A stretch of 20,631 nucleotides of DNA from RBG-16-66-20 sp038040245 (GTDB lineage: Bacteria; Pseudomonadota; Gammaproteobacteria; Burkholderiales; SG8-39). The notes below the pieces were generated by a model. It was not told where the DNA came from, made no database searches, and saw only the letters and a program-made list of their open reading frames with translations. The position numbers and the translations under genes are program-made. Location of the stretch: assembly GCA_038040245.1 (NCBI GenBank), contig JBBPIU010000055.1, positions 1-20,631 on the forward strand, written 5' to 3'. Below are positions 1-9,655 of this stretch, in pieces (position 1 is the stretch's first letter; every line of letters starts with the position of its first letter).

Positions 1-404
1 ACAATCACATGCTTCAGGAACGGCAGCTTGCCGATGAACGGCTGGAACTGCGGCAGCAGCGGCTCCGAGACGAGCAAGGCCTTGGCCCGGCTGTCGGAAA
101 GCATGTACTCGAAGTCCTTGGGGGTAAGAAGCGTATTGACCGCGACCGGCACGATGCCCGCCTTGATCGCGCCGAGAAAGGCGACCGGCCAGTCGATGGA
201 GTCGTGCATCGCGATCAGGACGCGGTCTTCCATCCGCAGCCCCATCGCGAGCAGCGCGCTGCCGAAGCGGTTCACCCGCTCGGCCAGCTCGCCGAAGGTG
301 ACCTGCCCGCCGTCGTCGATGTAGGCAGTCTTGCCGGCGCGGCCGGCCTTGAGGTTGCCGCCCACCAGGTCGTCGGCGGCGTTGTAGCTGCGCGTGATTT
401 CCAC
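1..404 (-). CDS. bclA: Benzoate-CoA ligase, N-terminal part (cut by the window edge)
   Basis: About 134 N-terminal residues are present and the rest lies left of the window. The reading begins at a GTG (404-402), V/M-E-I-T-R-S-Y-N-A-A-D-D-L, and continues through GKTAYIDD, FGELAERVNRFGSAL, MEDRVLIAMHDS and IDWPVAFLGAIKAGIVPVAV. That order is characteristic of the N-terminal domain of the benzoate/aryl-CoA ligase branch of ANL adenylating enzymes. The family makes benzoyl-CoA from benzoate, ATP and CoA in the cytoplasm, the entry step of the box pathway encoded divergently. No in-frame ATG lies nearby and no clear ribosome binding site precedes the GTG. The flavodoxin stop is only 14 bp upstream, so the two genes probably share a transcript and may be translationally coupled. 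The AMP-binding motif and C-terminal lid cannot be seen, so benzoate specificity rests on N-terminal resemblance and neighbours. Confidence 0.85.
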   Translation of the reverse strand, partial: MEITRSYNAADDLVGGNLKAGRAGKTAYIDDGGQVTFGELAERVNRFGSALLAMGLRMEDRVLIAMHDSIDWPVAFLGAIKAGIVPVAVNTLLTPKDFEYMLSDSRAKALLVSEPLLPQFQPFIGKLPFLKHVI

Positions 405-418
405 GGAATGAATTGTAC

Positions 419-889
419 TTAGGTACTTACGGCAACGGCTTCCTTGGCCAGCGCCAGCCAGCCTTCGCCCCACTCCACCGCCATTTCTTCGGGCAGCACG
501 CCCGAGGAGGCGTCGTGCTGTACGCGCTCGCCGACGCGCTGGGCGCCAAGTTCGCCCAGGATGTCGTCAAAGCGCTTGCCGCCGAAATTGAAGGTCTCGG
601 CGTAGGTGCGGTCGCCCAGGCCGAACACCCCGTAGCGCACCCGCGACAGGTCCGGGCGCTTCGCCTTCAGATCCTCGTACAGGGCCTTGGCGTTGTCGGG
701 CACGTCGCCCTGGCCGTAGGTCGAGGTCACGATCAGGAAAATTCCGTCGCGCTCGAAAACGGAACTGTCGAGCTTGTCCATGAGCAGCGTCTCGACCTGC
801 AGCTCGCCGTCATCCCAGACCAGTTCGAGTTCCTGGGCAACCAGCTGCGCGGTGCCGGTCATGGTGCCGACGAGGAGGGTGAGTTTCAT
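419..889 (-). CDS. Flavodoxin (MioC-like, FMN-binding)
   Basis: A 156-residue short-chain flavodoxin. The phosphate-binding loop GTMTGTA is at residues 8-14. The FMN ring loops are STYGQGD (56-62) and FGLGDRTY (89-96), followed by FNFGGKRFD. There is no export signal, so it is a cytoplasmic one-electron carrier. The reading frame extends 21 codons further upstream, but the ATG at 889 starts exactly where flavodoxins start (MKLTLLVGT) and leaves the divergent promoter region free. Upstream of this ATG is no Shine-Dalgarno sequence, only a duplicated GCTTCCCGTCC. It is the first gene of a two-gene unit with the benzoate-CoA ligase. Because BoxB is an oxygenase needing electrons and no BoxA reductase is visible here, a role as electron donor to benzoyl-CoA epoxidation is an attractive inference, not something the sequence proves. 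Confidence 0.88.
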   Translation of the reverse strand: MKLTLLVGTMTGTAQLVAQELELVWDDGELQVETLLMDKLDSSVFERDGIFLIVTSTYGQGDVPDNAKALYEDLKAKRPDLSRVRYGVFGLGDRTYAETFNFGGKRFDDILGELGAQRVGERVQHDASSGVLPEEMAVEWGEGWLALAKEAVAVST

Positions 890-912
890 GGACGGGAAGC
901 CGGACGGGAAGC
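890..912. repeat. Tandem 11-bp repeat at the flavodoxin start codon
   Basis: GGACGGGAAGC occurs at 890-900 and again at 902-912, a perfect duplication with a 12-bp period. It fills the position where a ribosome binding site for the minus-strand flavodoxin would be expected. Read on that strand it is GCTTCCCGTCC twice, which is pyrimidine-rich and not SD-like. Confidence 0.85.
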
Positions 913-914
913 GA

Positions 915-943
915 TTGACACCAAATATATTGCAGCCTAGAAT
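915..943 (+). promoter_or_regulatory. Sigma70-type promoter for boxR-boxC-boxB
   Basis: TTGACA (915-920, perfect -35) is followed after exactly 17 bp by TAGAAT (938-943, five of six bases of the -10 consensus). Transcription would start near 950, leaving a leader of about 15 nt before the boxR ATG at 965, with no recognisable Shine-Dalgarno sequence. The spacer holds an AT-rich AATATATTGCA tract (924-934), a plausible place for BoxR to bind. The promoter overlaps almost completely with one for the divergent flavodoxin gene. Confidence 0.7.
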
Positions 944-952
944 CCGCGTCAA
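924..952 (-). promoter_or_regulatory. Sigma70-type promoter for flavodoxin-bclA, facing the boxR promoter
   Basis: On the minus strand TTGACG (952-947) and TATATT (929-924) are separated by exactly 17 bp, both one base from consensus. Transcription would begin near 917, giving a leader of about 28 nt before the flavodoxin ATG at 889. The two promoters are interleaved: each -10 lies within the spacer of the other, so RNA polymerase could not occupy both at once. Confidence 0.65.
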
Positions 953-964
953 GCACTATACTTC

Positions 965-1740
965 ATGAACGCCCCGCTCTCTCCCGCGCAGCAGGATGCG
1001 GCCTACCTGGCCCAGCTCGGTGAGCGGGTGCGCGCCTGGCGCAACGGGCACGGCATGACGCGCAAGGCGCTCGCCGCCGCTTCGGGGGTGTCCGAGCGCT
1101 ACCTGGCGCAGCTCGAAGCCGGCCAGGGGAACATCTCGGTGCTGCTGCTGCGCAAGGTGGCGCAGGCGATGCATGTCGCGGTGGAGAATCTGGTGCGCGA
1201 GACTCCGGACCAGGACCCGGCCAGGCGCCGCATCGCCCTGCTCGGACTCAGGGGCGCGGGCAAGTCCACGCTGGGCGCCAAACTCGCCGCCTCCCTTGGC
1301 ATCCCGTTCGTCGAACTCGACAGCGAAGTCGAGCGCGAAGCCGGCTCGACGCTGGGCGAAGTATTCGCGATGTACGGACAGGAGGCCTTCCGCCGCTTCG
1401 AGCGCCGCGCGCTGGAGCGCGTACTGCGCACGCACGAGACCGCGGTGATCGCCGCTGGCGGCAGCCTGGTCACCGATCCCGACAGCTACCGGCTGCTGCT
1501 CGACCAATGCCACACCGTCTGGCTCAAGGCCAGGCCCGAGGAACACATGAACCGCGTCATCGCGCAGGGCGACATGCGCCCGTTTGAGGGAAAAATGCGC
1601 GGAAGGTCGGCTGCACTCGAGGAGATCCGCAAGCTGCTGGCCGACCGCGACCGCCTGTACTCCCGCGCAGACCTGACGATTGAAACTTCCGGCAGGTCCT
1701 TGAAATCCTCGTTGGAAGAACTGCGAAGCAAGGTAAAAAC

Positions 1741-1744
<4 letters not shown>
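965..1744 (+). CDS. boxR: BoxR/BzdR-type regulator: XRE HTH fused to shikimate-kinase-like domain
   Basis: A 259-residue cytoplasmic regulator. An XRE-type helix-turn-helix lies at about residues 18-78 (RVRAWRNGHGMTRKALA, SGVSERYLAQLEAGQGNIS). It is joined to a shikimate-kinase-like P-loop domain with Walker A GLRGAGKST (94-102), then ELDSEVEREAGSTLGEVF, AVIAAGGSLV and a C-terminal DRDRLYSRADLTIET. This fusion defines the BzdR/BoxR family. Characterised members repress benzoate genes and are released by benzoyl-CoA, bound by the kinase-like domain. The ATG at 965 is the first start after the promoter, and no ribosome binding site is visible. The gene ends in ATGA shared with boxC, so regulator and catabolic genes are translationally coupled and autoregulated expression is likely. 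Real shikimate kinase is unlikely because of the HTH and the setting. Confidence 0.92.
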
Positions 1745-3315
<1,571 letters not shown>

Positions 3316-3317
3316 CC

Positions 3318-4710
<1,393 letters not shown>

Positions 4711-4733
<23 letters not shown>

Positions 4734-5154
4734 CAGGTTCACCGACGCCGAACTCGGCGAGTTCCTCAACCGGATGCTCGAGGCCGAGCGCGCCGGCGCG
4801 AAAGCGCTTGTCGTTTTTCTCGATTCTTTTTCAAGAAATTCGAAAGAATGGAAAATTCTGCGCAGGGTACAGGCCGGCGAAGCGCACAACTGCGCGCTTA
4901 TCGGCAAGCTGCTGGAACGCAACAGCAATCCGTACAGCCACGCCACCGGCGAGTTCTACGACAAGGCGGTCGCAGTGAACGGCCGCCGTGCCCGCATCGA
5001 CTTCCTCCTGCGCGGCCTGGGCTGGGCAGTGCGGGAGTTCGAGCAGGCAGTGCCCAGAATCGAGAACGCCGAGGTCAGGAACACCATCCTGACCATGCGC
5101 GACTCGCACCTGCGCAGCATCGAGGCCTGCAAGGTCGTAGCGAATTCGCTTTGA
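4711..5154 (+). CDS. DUF6306-like, possible ferritin-like helical protein
   Basis: A 147-residue, all-helical cytoplasmic protein whose ATG lies within boxB (23-bp overlap), so its translation should depend on boxB. It resembles proteins annotated DUF6306: FLNRMLEAERAGAKAL (18-33), AGEAHNCALIGKLLERN (55-71), TGEFYDKAVAVNGRRARIDFL and MRDSHLRSIEACKVV near the end. The spaced acidic and histidine residues on four predicted helices (E24/E26, E57/H59, an E-rich third helix, D-S-H in the fourth) suggest a ferritin-like bundle. A metal site is inferred, not shown. A stretch near the N-terminus (4801-4860) is only about one third G+C by my count. Its position behind the diiron oxygenase BoxB suggests an accessory role, such as iron or oxygen handling. 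The biochemical function is unknown. Confidence 0.7.
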
Positions 5155-5480
5155 GTCGAAAAATAAATCCCGTTTGCGCATTGGCGATTCTGGCGCTCGC
5201 ATCGGCGTCCTCCCCCGCCTGCGACGTGCCCGATGAGGGCGGCAACGCGCCCTGGCGGCGCGCGGTATCGAAGGTCAAGTATCTGCCGGAGACCGAGGTC
5301 TGGGTCGAGCTGATGTCGCGCGACCGCAACATCGTGCGGTACGTGGTCTCGCTCGATGAGCCGAAGTACGTCGGCGGGCGCTGCTACTGGCCGGTCGAAG
5401 TGCGCGCCGAGGGCAAGCTCTGGAAGCGGTTCCTGGTCACGCCGGACGGCGCGAAGATCCTTGAAGAAGGCAAACGCTAG
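5151..5480 (+). CDS. Small exported protein of unknown function, TTG start
   Basis: A 109-residue frame beginning at a TTG that overlaps the stop of the preceding gene as TTGA, implying translational coupling to the box transcript. Residues 1 to about 23 (LSRKINPVCALAILALASASSPA) form a basic start plus hydrophobic stretch typical of a Sec signal peptide. A cysteine follows at once (SPACDVP), but the residues before it are a poor lipobox. The mature part is acidic-basic with short beta-like segments (EVWVELMSRD, IVRYVVSLDEPKYVGG, YWPVEVRAEGKLWKRFLV) and has two cysteines. I recognise no family. The upstream in-frame extension lies inside the previous gene and was rejected. It ends 12 bp before the convergent ankyrin gene and appears to be the last gene of the box operon. 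Confidence 0.6.
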   Translation: MSRKINPVCALAILALASASSPACDVPDEGGNAPWRRAVSKVKYLPETEVWVELMSRDRNIVRYVVSLDEPKYVGGRCYWPVEVRAEGKLWKRFLVTPDGAKILEEGKR

Positions 5481-5492
5481 CGGCGCAACGCC

Positions 5493-6152
5493 TCAGCGCC
5501 CACCGCGCCCGCGCAGCATCTTCTCGATAGTGTGATAGTTCGCCGCCAGGGCGAGGCCCAGGGGCGTGGCGCCGCTCGCGCTCCTCGCATTGACGTCGGC
5601 GCCCTTGTCGATCAGCAATGCGGCGATCTCGGTGCGCCGGTAGAGGACCGCCGTGTGCAGCGGGGTGGTGGCGCTTTTGGTGCGGCTGTTGACATCGGCG
5701 CCGCGCTGGATCAACACCCCGACCAGCGGCATCTCGCCTTTCATCACCGCGTAGTGCAGCGCCGACGCGCCCGCGCCCTGGTCCTTGGCCTCGAGGTCGA
5801 CGCCCTGCTCGATCATCTTGAGCGCGTTGGGGTAGTCGCCTTTCGCGATCGCGGAGTGCAGGCTGAGCGGCGGCGCGGGCTGCTGCGGCTGGGGCTCGGG
5901 CTGCCGTTGCGGCGACTGCGGCGGTGTCTGCGGCGGCGCCGGCAGTTCGCCTTCGCCTTCGCGTTCGCCGAATATGGAGCGGAAGATGCCGCGAACGCCC
6001 TCGAAAAAGCGCTCGGGAAGCGTGCTGTCCGTCGTGCCGGCCGGCGGCTGCGTTTCCTGCGGCGGCTGCTGGGCATACGCGGCAGGTGCCGCGATCGCCA
6101 CCGCCACCGCCACCACCAATACGAGCATCCACCCTGCGTGGCGCAAGATCAC
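5493..6152 (-). CDS. Exported ankyrin-repeat protein
   Basis: About 219 residues. The N-terminus is a signal peptide (hydrophobic VLVVAVAVAIAAPAAYA, cleavage after AYA). A linker of about 70 residues rich in proline and glutamine follows, then ankyrin repeats from about residue 96 to the end: SLHSAIAKGDYPNALKMIEQG, SALHYAVMKGEMPLVGVLIQRGADVN, TPLHTAVLYRRTEIAALLIDKGADVN and a last partial repeat ATPLGLALAANYHTIEKML. Such proteins act as periplasmic protein-binding scaffolds and partners cannot be guessed. The start is ambiguous. The GTG at 6152 is only 2 nt from an AGGAGG site (6160-6155), while a TTG two codons later (6146) has ideal 8-nt spacing. The signal peptide works with either. It is convergent with the box operon and follows the AhpD-like gene on the same strand by 37 bp. 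Confidence 0.85.
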   Translation of the reverse strand: MILRHAGWMLVLVVAVAVAIAAPAAYAQQPPQETQPPAGTTDSTLPERFFEGVRGIFRSIFGEREGEGELPAPPQTPPQSPQRQPEPQPQQPAPPLSLHSAIAKGDYPNALKMIEQGVDLEAKDQGAGASALHYAVMKGEMPLVGVLIQRGADVNSRTKSATTPLHTAVLYRRTEIAALLIDKGADVNARSASGATPLGLALAANYHTIEKMLRGRGGR

Positions 6153-6189
6153 CCCCTCCTGGGACCTTGGATAATACTCTGGCCCGCCG

Positions 6190-6582
6190 TCATTTAAACT
6201 GCGGGTCCACCGGTACGCGCAGTCCGTTGGCCAGGCGGTTGGTCTGGTTGGCGAGGCCGACCACCGCCATCAGCTCCATGAGCATCGCTTCGCTCATGCC
6301 CTTGTTGCGTGCCGCCGCGGTGTGCGAATAGGTGCAGTATTCGCAGCCGTTGGTCGCGCTGACCGCGACGTAGACCATTTCCTTGACCAGCGGATCGAGC
6401 GCGCCGGGCGCCATCACCTGTTTGACGTTTTCCCAGGTGCGCCGGAGCAGCGCCGGATCATGGGCGAGCGCCTGCCAGAAATTGTTGATCCAGTCGGTGC
6501 CCCGCGCCTTCATGATCTCGTCGTAGACCGCCCGCACTTCGGGCTCCGCTTCGGCGTAATCGATCAGCCTGACGATCGTCAT
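6190..6582 (-). CDS. Carboxymuconolactone decarboxylase / AhpD-like protein
   Basis: A 130-residue member of the CMD/AhpD helical family. It carries the AhpD-type redox signature E68...C80-E-Y-C83-x-x-x-H87 (TNGCEYCTYSH), so it probably acts as a thiol-dependent peroxidase or reductase partner rather than as a decarboxylase. The upstream helices (VRAVYDEIMKARG, NNFWQALAHDPALLRRTWENVK) are typical of the alkylhydroperoxidase-like subgroup. The frame runs 33 codons further upstream, but the ATG at 6582 has a strong GGGAGG about 6 nt before it and gives the normal N-terminus, whereas the extension would cross the divergent yciB start. It is cytoplasmic with no signal peptide. It is divergent from yciB, 34 bp away. 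Confidence 0.88.
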   Translation of the reverse strand: MTIVRLIDYAEAEPEVRAVYDEIMKARGTDWINNFWQALAHDPALLRRTWENVKQVMAPGALDPLVKEMVYVAVSATNGCEYCTYSHTAAARNKGMSEAMLMELMAVVGLANQTNRLANGLRVPVDPQFK

Positions 6583-6616
6583 GTGCGACCCTCCCTTGAG
6601 TAATAATACTGCCAGA

Positions 6617-7156
6617 ATGAAATTCCTCTTCGACCTGTTCCCGGTCCTGTGCTTTTTCGCCGTGTACTGGGTCAGCGACATCTATACCGCCACCAGCGCC
6701 GCAATCGTAGCGACGATCGGGCAGCTTGCATGGCTGCGGATGCGCAAGCGCCGGATAGAACCCATGCTCTGGGTCAGCTTCGCGCTGATCGTCGTGTTCG
6801 GCGGTCTCACGCTCATCCTGCAGGACAAGCGGTTCATCATGTGGAAACCCACGGTGCTCTACTGGTTGTTCGCCGGCGCGCTTGCCGTCTCGGCCACGCT
6901 GTTCCGCAAGAATCTGATTCGCTCGATGCTTGCCAAGGAAATCCGGCTGCCTGACCCGGTCTGGGCACAATTGAACTGGAGCTGGGTCGGCTTTTTCGTC
7001 CTGATGGGTTTCGCGAATCTCTATGTCGCTTTCAATTTCGACGAACCGACATGGGTCAACTTCAAACTCATCGGCGGCACCGGGCTGATGCTGCTGTTCA
7101 TTCTCGGTCAAGCGCTGTTTGTCGCCCGCCATATCGAGGAGGAAGGCAAGCCATGA
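6617..7156 (+). CDS. yciB: Inner-membrane septation protein YciB (IspZ family)
   Basis: A 179-residue polytopic membrane protein. It starts MKFLFDLFPVLCFFAVYW, the invariant opening of the YciB/IspZ family. About five hydrophobic segments follow: near 3-20, 23-42, 49-68 (WVSFALIVVFGGLTLIL), 77-95 and 118-172 (two spans, ending LLFILGQALFVARHI). The family blocks IMWKPTVLYWLFAG and LNWSWVGFFVLMGFANLYVAF are intact. Members sit in the inner membrane and influence septation and envelope integrity in enterobacteria, and their exact activity is unsettled. The ATG at 6617 was chosen over an in-frame codon 12 residues earlier because the family N-terminus begins there. It overlaps bolA by ATGA, the usual yciB-bolA-ppiC arrangement of betaproteobacteria. 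Confidence 0.95.
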   Translation: MKFLFDLFPVLCFFAVYWVSDIYTATSAAIVATIGQLAWLRMRKRRIEPMLWVSFALIVVFGGLTLILQDKRFIMWKPTVLYWLFAGALAVSATLFRKNLIRSMLAKEIRLPDPVWAQLNWSWVGFFVLMGFANLYVAFNFDEPTWVNFKLIGGTGLMLLFILGQALFVARHIEEEGKP

Positions 7157-7425
7157 CGGTCGCGGACGACATCAAGAAGCGCTTGAACGCGCTCGCACCC
7201 TCGCGGCTGGAACTGCTGGACGAGAGCGCGAAGCACGCCGGGCACGCCGGCGCGGCGCCCGGCGGCAACACGCACTGGAAGCTGACAATCGTGTCAGCCG
7301 CTTTCGCCGGCAAACCCACGGTCGCACGGCACCGGATGATTTACCAGGCGCTGGGCGAACTGATGCAGCGTCCGATCCACGCGCTCTCCATCAGCGCCCA
7401 ATCACCAGACGAAATTGACGCATAA
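7153..7425 (+). CDS. bolA: BolA-family protein
   Basis: A 90-residue cytoplasmic protein. It has the BolA core: KRLNALAPSRLELLDES, the glycine/histidine loop KHAGHAGAAPGG, the strand HWKLTIVSAAFAGKP and the signature V-A-R-H-R-M-I-Y-Q-A-L-G-E-L with the conserved RHR histidine. The C-terminal strand and helix are PIHALSISAQSPDE. BolA proteins pair with monothiol glutaredoxins in iron-sulfur cluster trafficking and influence cell morphology. The start ATG overlaps the yciB stop (ATGA), so the two are translationally coupled. A ppiC gene follows 27 bp later on the same strand. Confidence 0.94.
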   Translation: MTVADDIKKRLNALAPSRLELLDESAKHAGHAGAAPGGNTHWKLTIVSAAFAGKPTVARHRMIYQALGELMQRPIHALSISAQSPDEIDA

Positions 7426-7452
7426 TTGCGCCCTGACCTCGAAAGGAAACGC

Positions 7453-8295
7453 ATGAAAAAACATATTTTTGCTCTGGCATTGCTGCTGCCCGCGCTGCTA
7501 TCCGGCCCAGCGCTGGCGCAGCTCCCCACCAAGGAACCCGCCAAGGCAGCGACGAAAGATGCGGCCAAACCCGCCGCCACTGGACCGCTCGCCACGGTGA
7601 ACGGCGTCCAGATCCCGCGCAACCGGCTCGACCTCGTGGTGCGCCAGCAGGCGGCGCGCGGCGCGCAGGACAACGAGCAGCTGCGTGCGCAGGTGCGCGA
7701 AGCCCTGATCAACAACGAACTGCTGATCCAGGAAGCGAACCGCAGCGGCGTCGCCAAGAAAGCCGAGGTGCAGCAGCAGATCGACCTCACCCGGCAGGAA
7801 GTGATCGCCAACGCGATGGTCGCCGAGCACATCCGCGCCAACCCGATAACCGACGCCGATATCCAGAAGGAATACGAACGCACCAAATCCCAGACCGGCG
7901 ACAAGGAATACAAGGCGCGGCATATCCTGGTTTCGACCGAGGACGACGCCAGGAGCGTGCTCGCCGACCTGAAGAAGGGCGGCAAGTTCGACGAGATCGC
8001 GCAGAAACGTTCGCTGGACGAAGGCTCGCGGCCCAAGGGCGGCGACCTGGACTGGAGCGTGCCTACCAATTTCGACAAAGCTTTCGCCGACGCGATGGTG
8101 AAGCTGGAGAAAGGCAAGATGAGCGAGACGCCGGTGCGCAGCCGCTTCGGCTTCCACATCATCCAGCTTGACGACGTGCGCGCAGTCAATTTCCCGCCGC
8201 TGACCCAGGTCCGCCAGCAGGTCCAGCAGCGCCTCGTGGGCCAGAAGGTCGACAGCCTGATCCGCGACCTGCGCGCCAAAGCGAAGATCGAGTAG
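7453..8295 (+). CDS. Periplasmic PpiC/parvulin-type peptidyl-prolyl isomerase
   Basis: A 280-residue exported folding factor. The signal peptide is residues 1-22 (MKKHIFALALLLPALL...ALA). A lysine/alanine-rich linker follows, then a SurA-N-like helical region (about 44-140, NRLDLVVRQQAARGAQ, EALINNELLIQEANRSGV). The parvulin domain is at about 153-243: YKARHILVSTEDDA, GGKFDEIAQKRSLDEGS, KGGDLDWSVP and SRFGFHIIQLDDVR. It should catalyse proline cis-trans isomerisation and chaperone outer-membrane or secreted proteins. The ATG at 7453 was preferred over an upstream TTG because it opens a perfect signal peptide and has GAAAGGAA a few nt upstream. It is the third gene of a yciB-bolA-ppiC run. Confidence 0.94.
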   Translation: MKKHIFALALLLPALLSGPALAQLPTKEPAKAATKDAAKPAATGPLATVNGVQIPRNRLDLVVRQQAARGAQDNEQLRAQVREALINNELLIQEANRSGVAKKAEVQQQIDLTRQEVIANAMVAEHIRANPITDADIQKEYERTKSQTGDKEYKARHILVSTEDDARSVLADLKKGGKFDEIAQKRSLDEGSRPKGGDLDWSVPTNFDKAFADAMVKLEKGKMSETPVRSRFGFHIIQLDDVRAVNFPPLTQVRQQVQQRLVGQKVDSLIRDLRAKAKIE

Positions 8296-8312
8296 CCACC
8301 CGCCACTCAACC

Positions 8313-8966
8313 GTGCAGGCCGGCCTTCCCTGCCCGCGGCCCGCGAGGGCCGTCTTAGACGGGCGCTATGCGCGCCTCGAGCCGCTCTCGGCGGCGCACG
8401 CGGCCGCCCTGTTCGAGGCGTCCGCGGCGCCCGGCGCAGCCGCGCGTTTCGCCTACCTGTTCGACGAACCGCCGGCCAGCCTGCCGGAGATGAGCGCGTG
8501 GATCGCCAAGGCCGCCGCCACCGAGGATCCGCTGTTTGCCGCGGTCATCGACAAGGCCACCGGCCTCGCCGCCGGCCGCCAGGCGCTGATGCGCATCGTT
8601 CCCGAACACGGCGTGATCGAGATCGGCCACATCCTCTGGGGACCGGCCATCGCAAGGCGGCGCGCCGCAACCGAGGCGCTGTACCTGACGGCTCGCTACG
8701 TGTTCGAGGAGCTCGGCTACCGGCGCTTCGAATGGAAGTGCAACAACCTGAACGAGCCCTCGAAGGCGGCGGCGCGGCGCTTCGGCTTCAGCTACGAGGG
8801 TCTCTTCCGGCAGCACATGTGGGGCAAGGGCGCGAACCGCGACACCGCGTGGTTTTCGATGCTCGATTCGGAGTGGCCGTCGTTCAAGCGCGAGTACGAG
8901 CGCTGGCTCGAGCCGGCGAATTTCGACGCCGCCGGCAGCCAGCTATCGAAACTTCAGGTGGTGTAA
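8313..8966 (+). CDS. GNAT-family N-acetyltransferase (RimJ/RimL-like)
   Basis: A 217-residue cytoplasmic acetyltransferase of the RimJ/RimL-type GNAT family. It reads LDGRYARLEPLSAAHAAALFEAS, then LFAAVIDKATGLAAGRQALMRI. Next comes the core EIGHILWGPAIARRRAATEALYL, with the acetyl-CoA pyrophosphate loop in the arginine-rich stretch, then RRFEWKCNNLNEPSKAAARR, FGFSYEGLFRQHMWGKG and RDTAWFSMLDSEW. That tail pattern is common in environmental GNATs that acetylate protein N-termini or small amines, and the substrate is unknown. The start is a GTG at 8313, 17 bp after the ppiC stop, with no good ribosome binding site. A slightly later start is possible but would cut into the family N-terminus. It may be the end of the yciB-bolA-ppiC transcript. 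Confidence 0.9.
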   Translation: MQAGLPCPRPARAVLDGRYARLEPLSAAHAAALFEASAAPGAAARFAYLFDEPPASLPEMSAWIAKAAATEDPLFAAVIDKATGLAAGRQALMRIVPEHGVIEIGHILWGPAIARRRAATEALYLTARYVFEELGYRRFEWKCNNLNEPSKAAARRFGFSYEGLFRQHMWGKGANRDTAWFSMLDSEWPSFKREYERWLEPANFDAAGSQLSKLQVV

Positions 8967-8976
8967 TGTCCAGGCT

Positions 8977-8993
8977 GGTTGGTGCGACCAACC
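8977..8993. repeat. Perfect 7-bp inverted repeat between the acetyltransferase gene and msrA
   Basis: GGTTGGT and ACCAACC are separated by GCG, a hairpin with a 7-bp stem and 3-nt loop. It lies 10 bp after the acetyltransferase stop and 33 bp before msrA. No T-run follows, so it is not a classical intrinsic terminator. It may be an RNA hairpin or an operator for msrA. Confidence 0.5.
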
Positions 8994-9026
8994 CCGCATC
9001 GATGCCGTCCTGAAGGAGTTGAAGTC

Positions 9027-9614
9027 ATGAAAAAACTGCTTTTCGCCCTCGCGCTTTTGATTCCTGCGGCAACACAAGCGCAAAACCTCTCCACGGCGAC
9101 TTTTGCCGCAGGCTGCTTCTGGTGCTCCGAAGAAGCGTTCGAAAAGGTGCCCGGGGTGGTGTCGGCGGTCTCCGGCTATACCGACGGCAAGACAAAGAAG
9201 CCGAGCTACGAAGAGGTCTCCTCAGGCCGCACCGGCCATACCGAGGCCGTCGAAGTGAAGTTCGATCCGGCCAAGGTGAGCTACGAGAAGCTGCTCGAGG
9301 TGTTCTGGGTCAACCACGACGCGACCACCATCGGCCGCCAATTCTGCGACAGCGGCACGCAGTACCGCCCCGGCATCTACTGGCACGACGAAGAGCAAAA
9401 GCGCCTCGCCGAGGCCTCGAAGGCGAAATACGAAAAGCTCAAGACCTTCAAGCAGCCCATCGTGACGCCAATCGTCAAGGCCTCGCAGTTCTGGCCGGCC
9501 GAGGACTACCACCAGGACTATTACAAGAAGAACCCGGTGCGCTACAAGTTCTACGTCAACGGCTGCGGCCGCTACGCGCGCCTCGACGAGCTATGGGGAA
9601 AACTGCGCCAGTAG
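9027..9614 (+). CDS. msrA: Exported peptide methionine-S-sulfoxide reductase MsrA (GCFWC type)
   Basis: A 195-residue MsrA that reduces methionine-S-sulfoxide in damaged proteins. Residues 1-18 (MKKLLFALALLIPAATQA) are a signal peptide, so it acts in the periplasm. The active-site motif reads A-G-C30-F-W-C33-S-E-E: the catalytic cysteine is followed by a second cysteine where most MsrAs have glycine. The family blocks VSAVSGYTDG, GRTGHTEAVEV, FWVNHDATT, SGTQYRPGIYW, FWPAEDYHQDYY and the C-terminal NGCGRYARLDELW are complete. C33 could act as resolving cysteine together with the tail cysteine. The ATG at 9027 follows an AAGGAG site. An earlier in-frame GTG lacks one and would spoil the signal peptide. 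A broken second msrA 3' end lies about 1 kb downstream. Confidence 0.95.
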   Translation: MKKLLFALALLIPAATQAQNLSTATFAAGCFWCSEEAFEKVPGVVSAVSGYTDGKTKKPSYEEVSSGRTGHTEAVEVKFDPAKVSYEKLLEVFWVNHDATTIGRQFCDSGTQYRPGIYWHDEEQKRLAEASKAKYEKLKTFKQPIVTPIVKASQFWPAEDYHQDYYKKNPVRYKFYVNGCGRYARLDELWGKLRQ

Positions 9615-9655
9615 CCTGGAACTTCCGCCCGCGCTCGAACGATCGGCAATATCCG

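Noticed and set aside
5482..5500. GGCGC / GCGCC hairpin as terminator of the box operon.
   Set aside because: The stem is only 5 bp with a 9-nt loop and no T-tract, and the right arm lies in the ankyrin gene. It is too weak in DNA this GC-rich.
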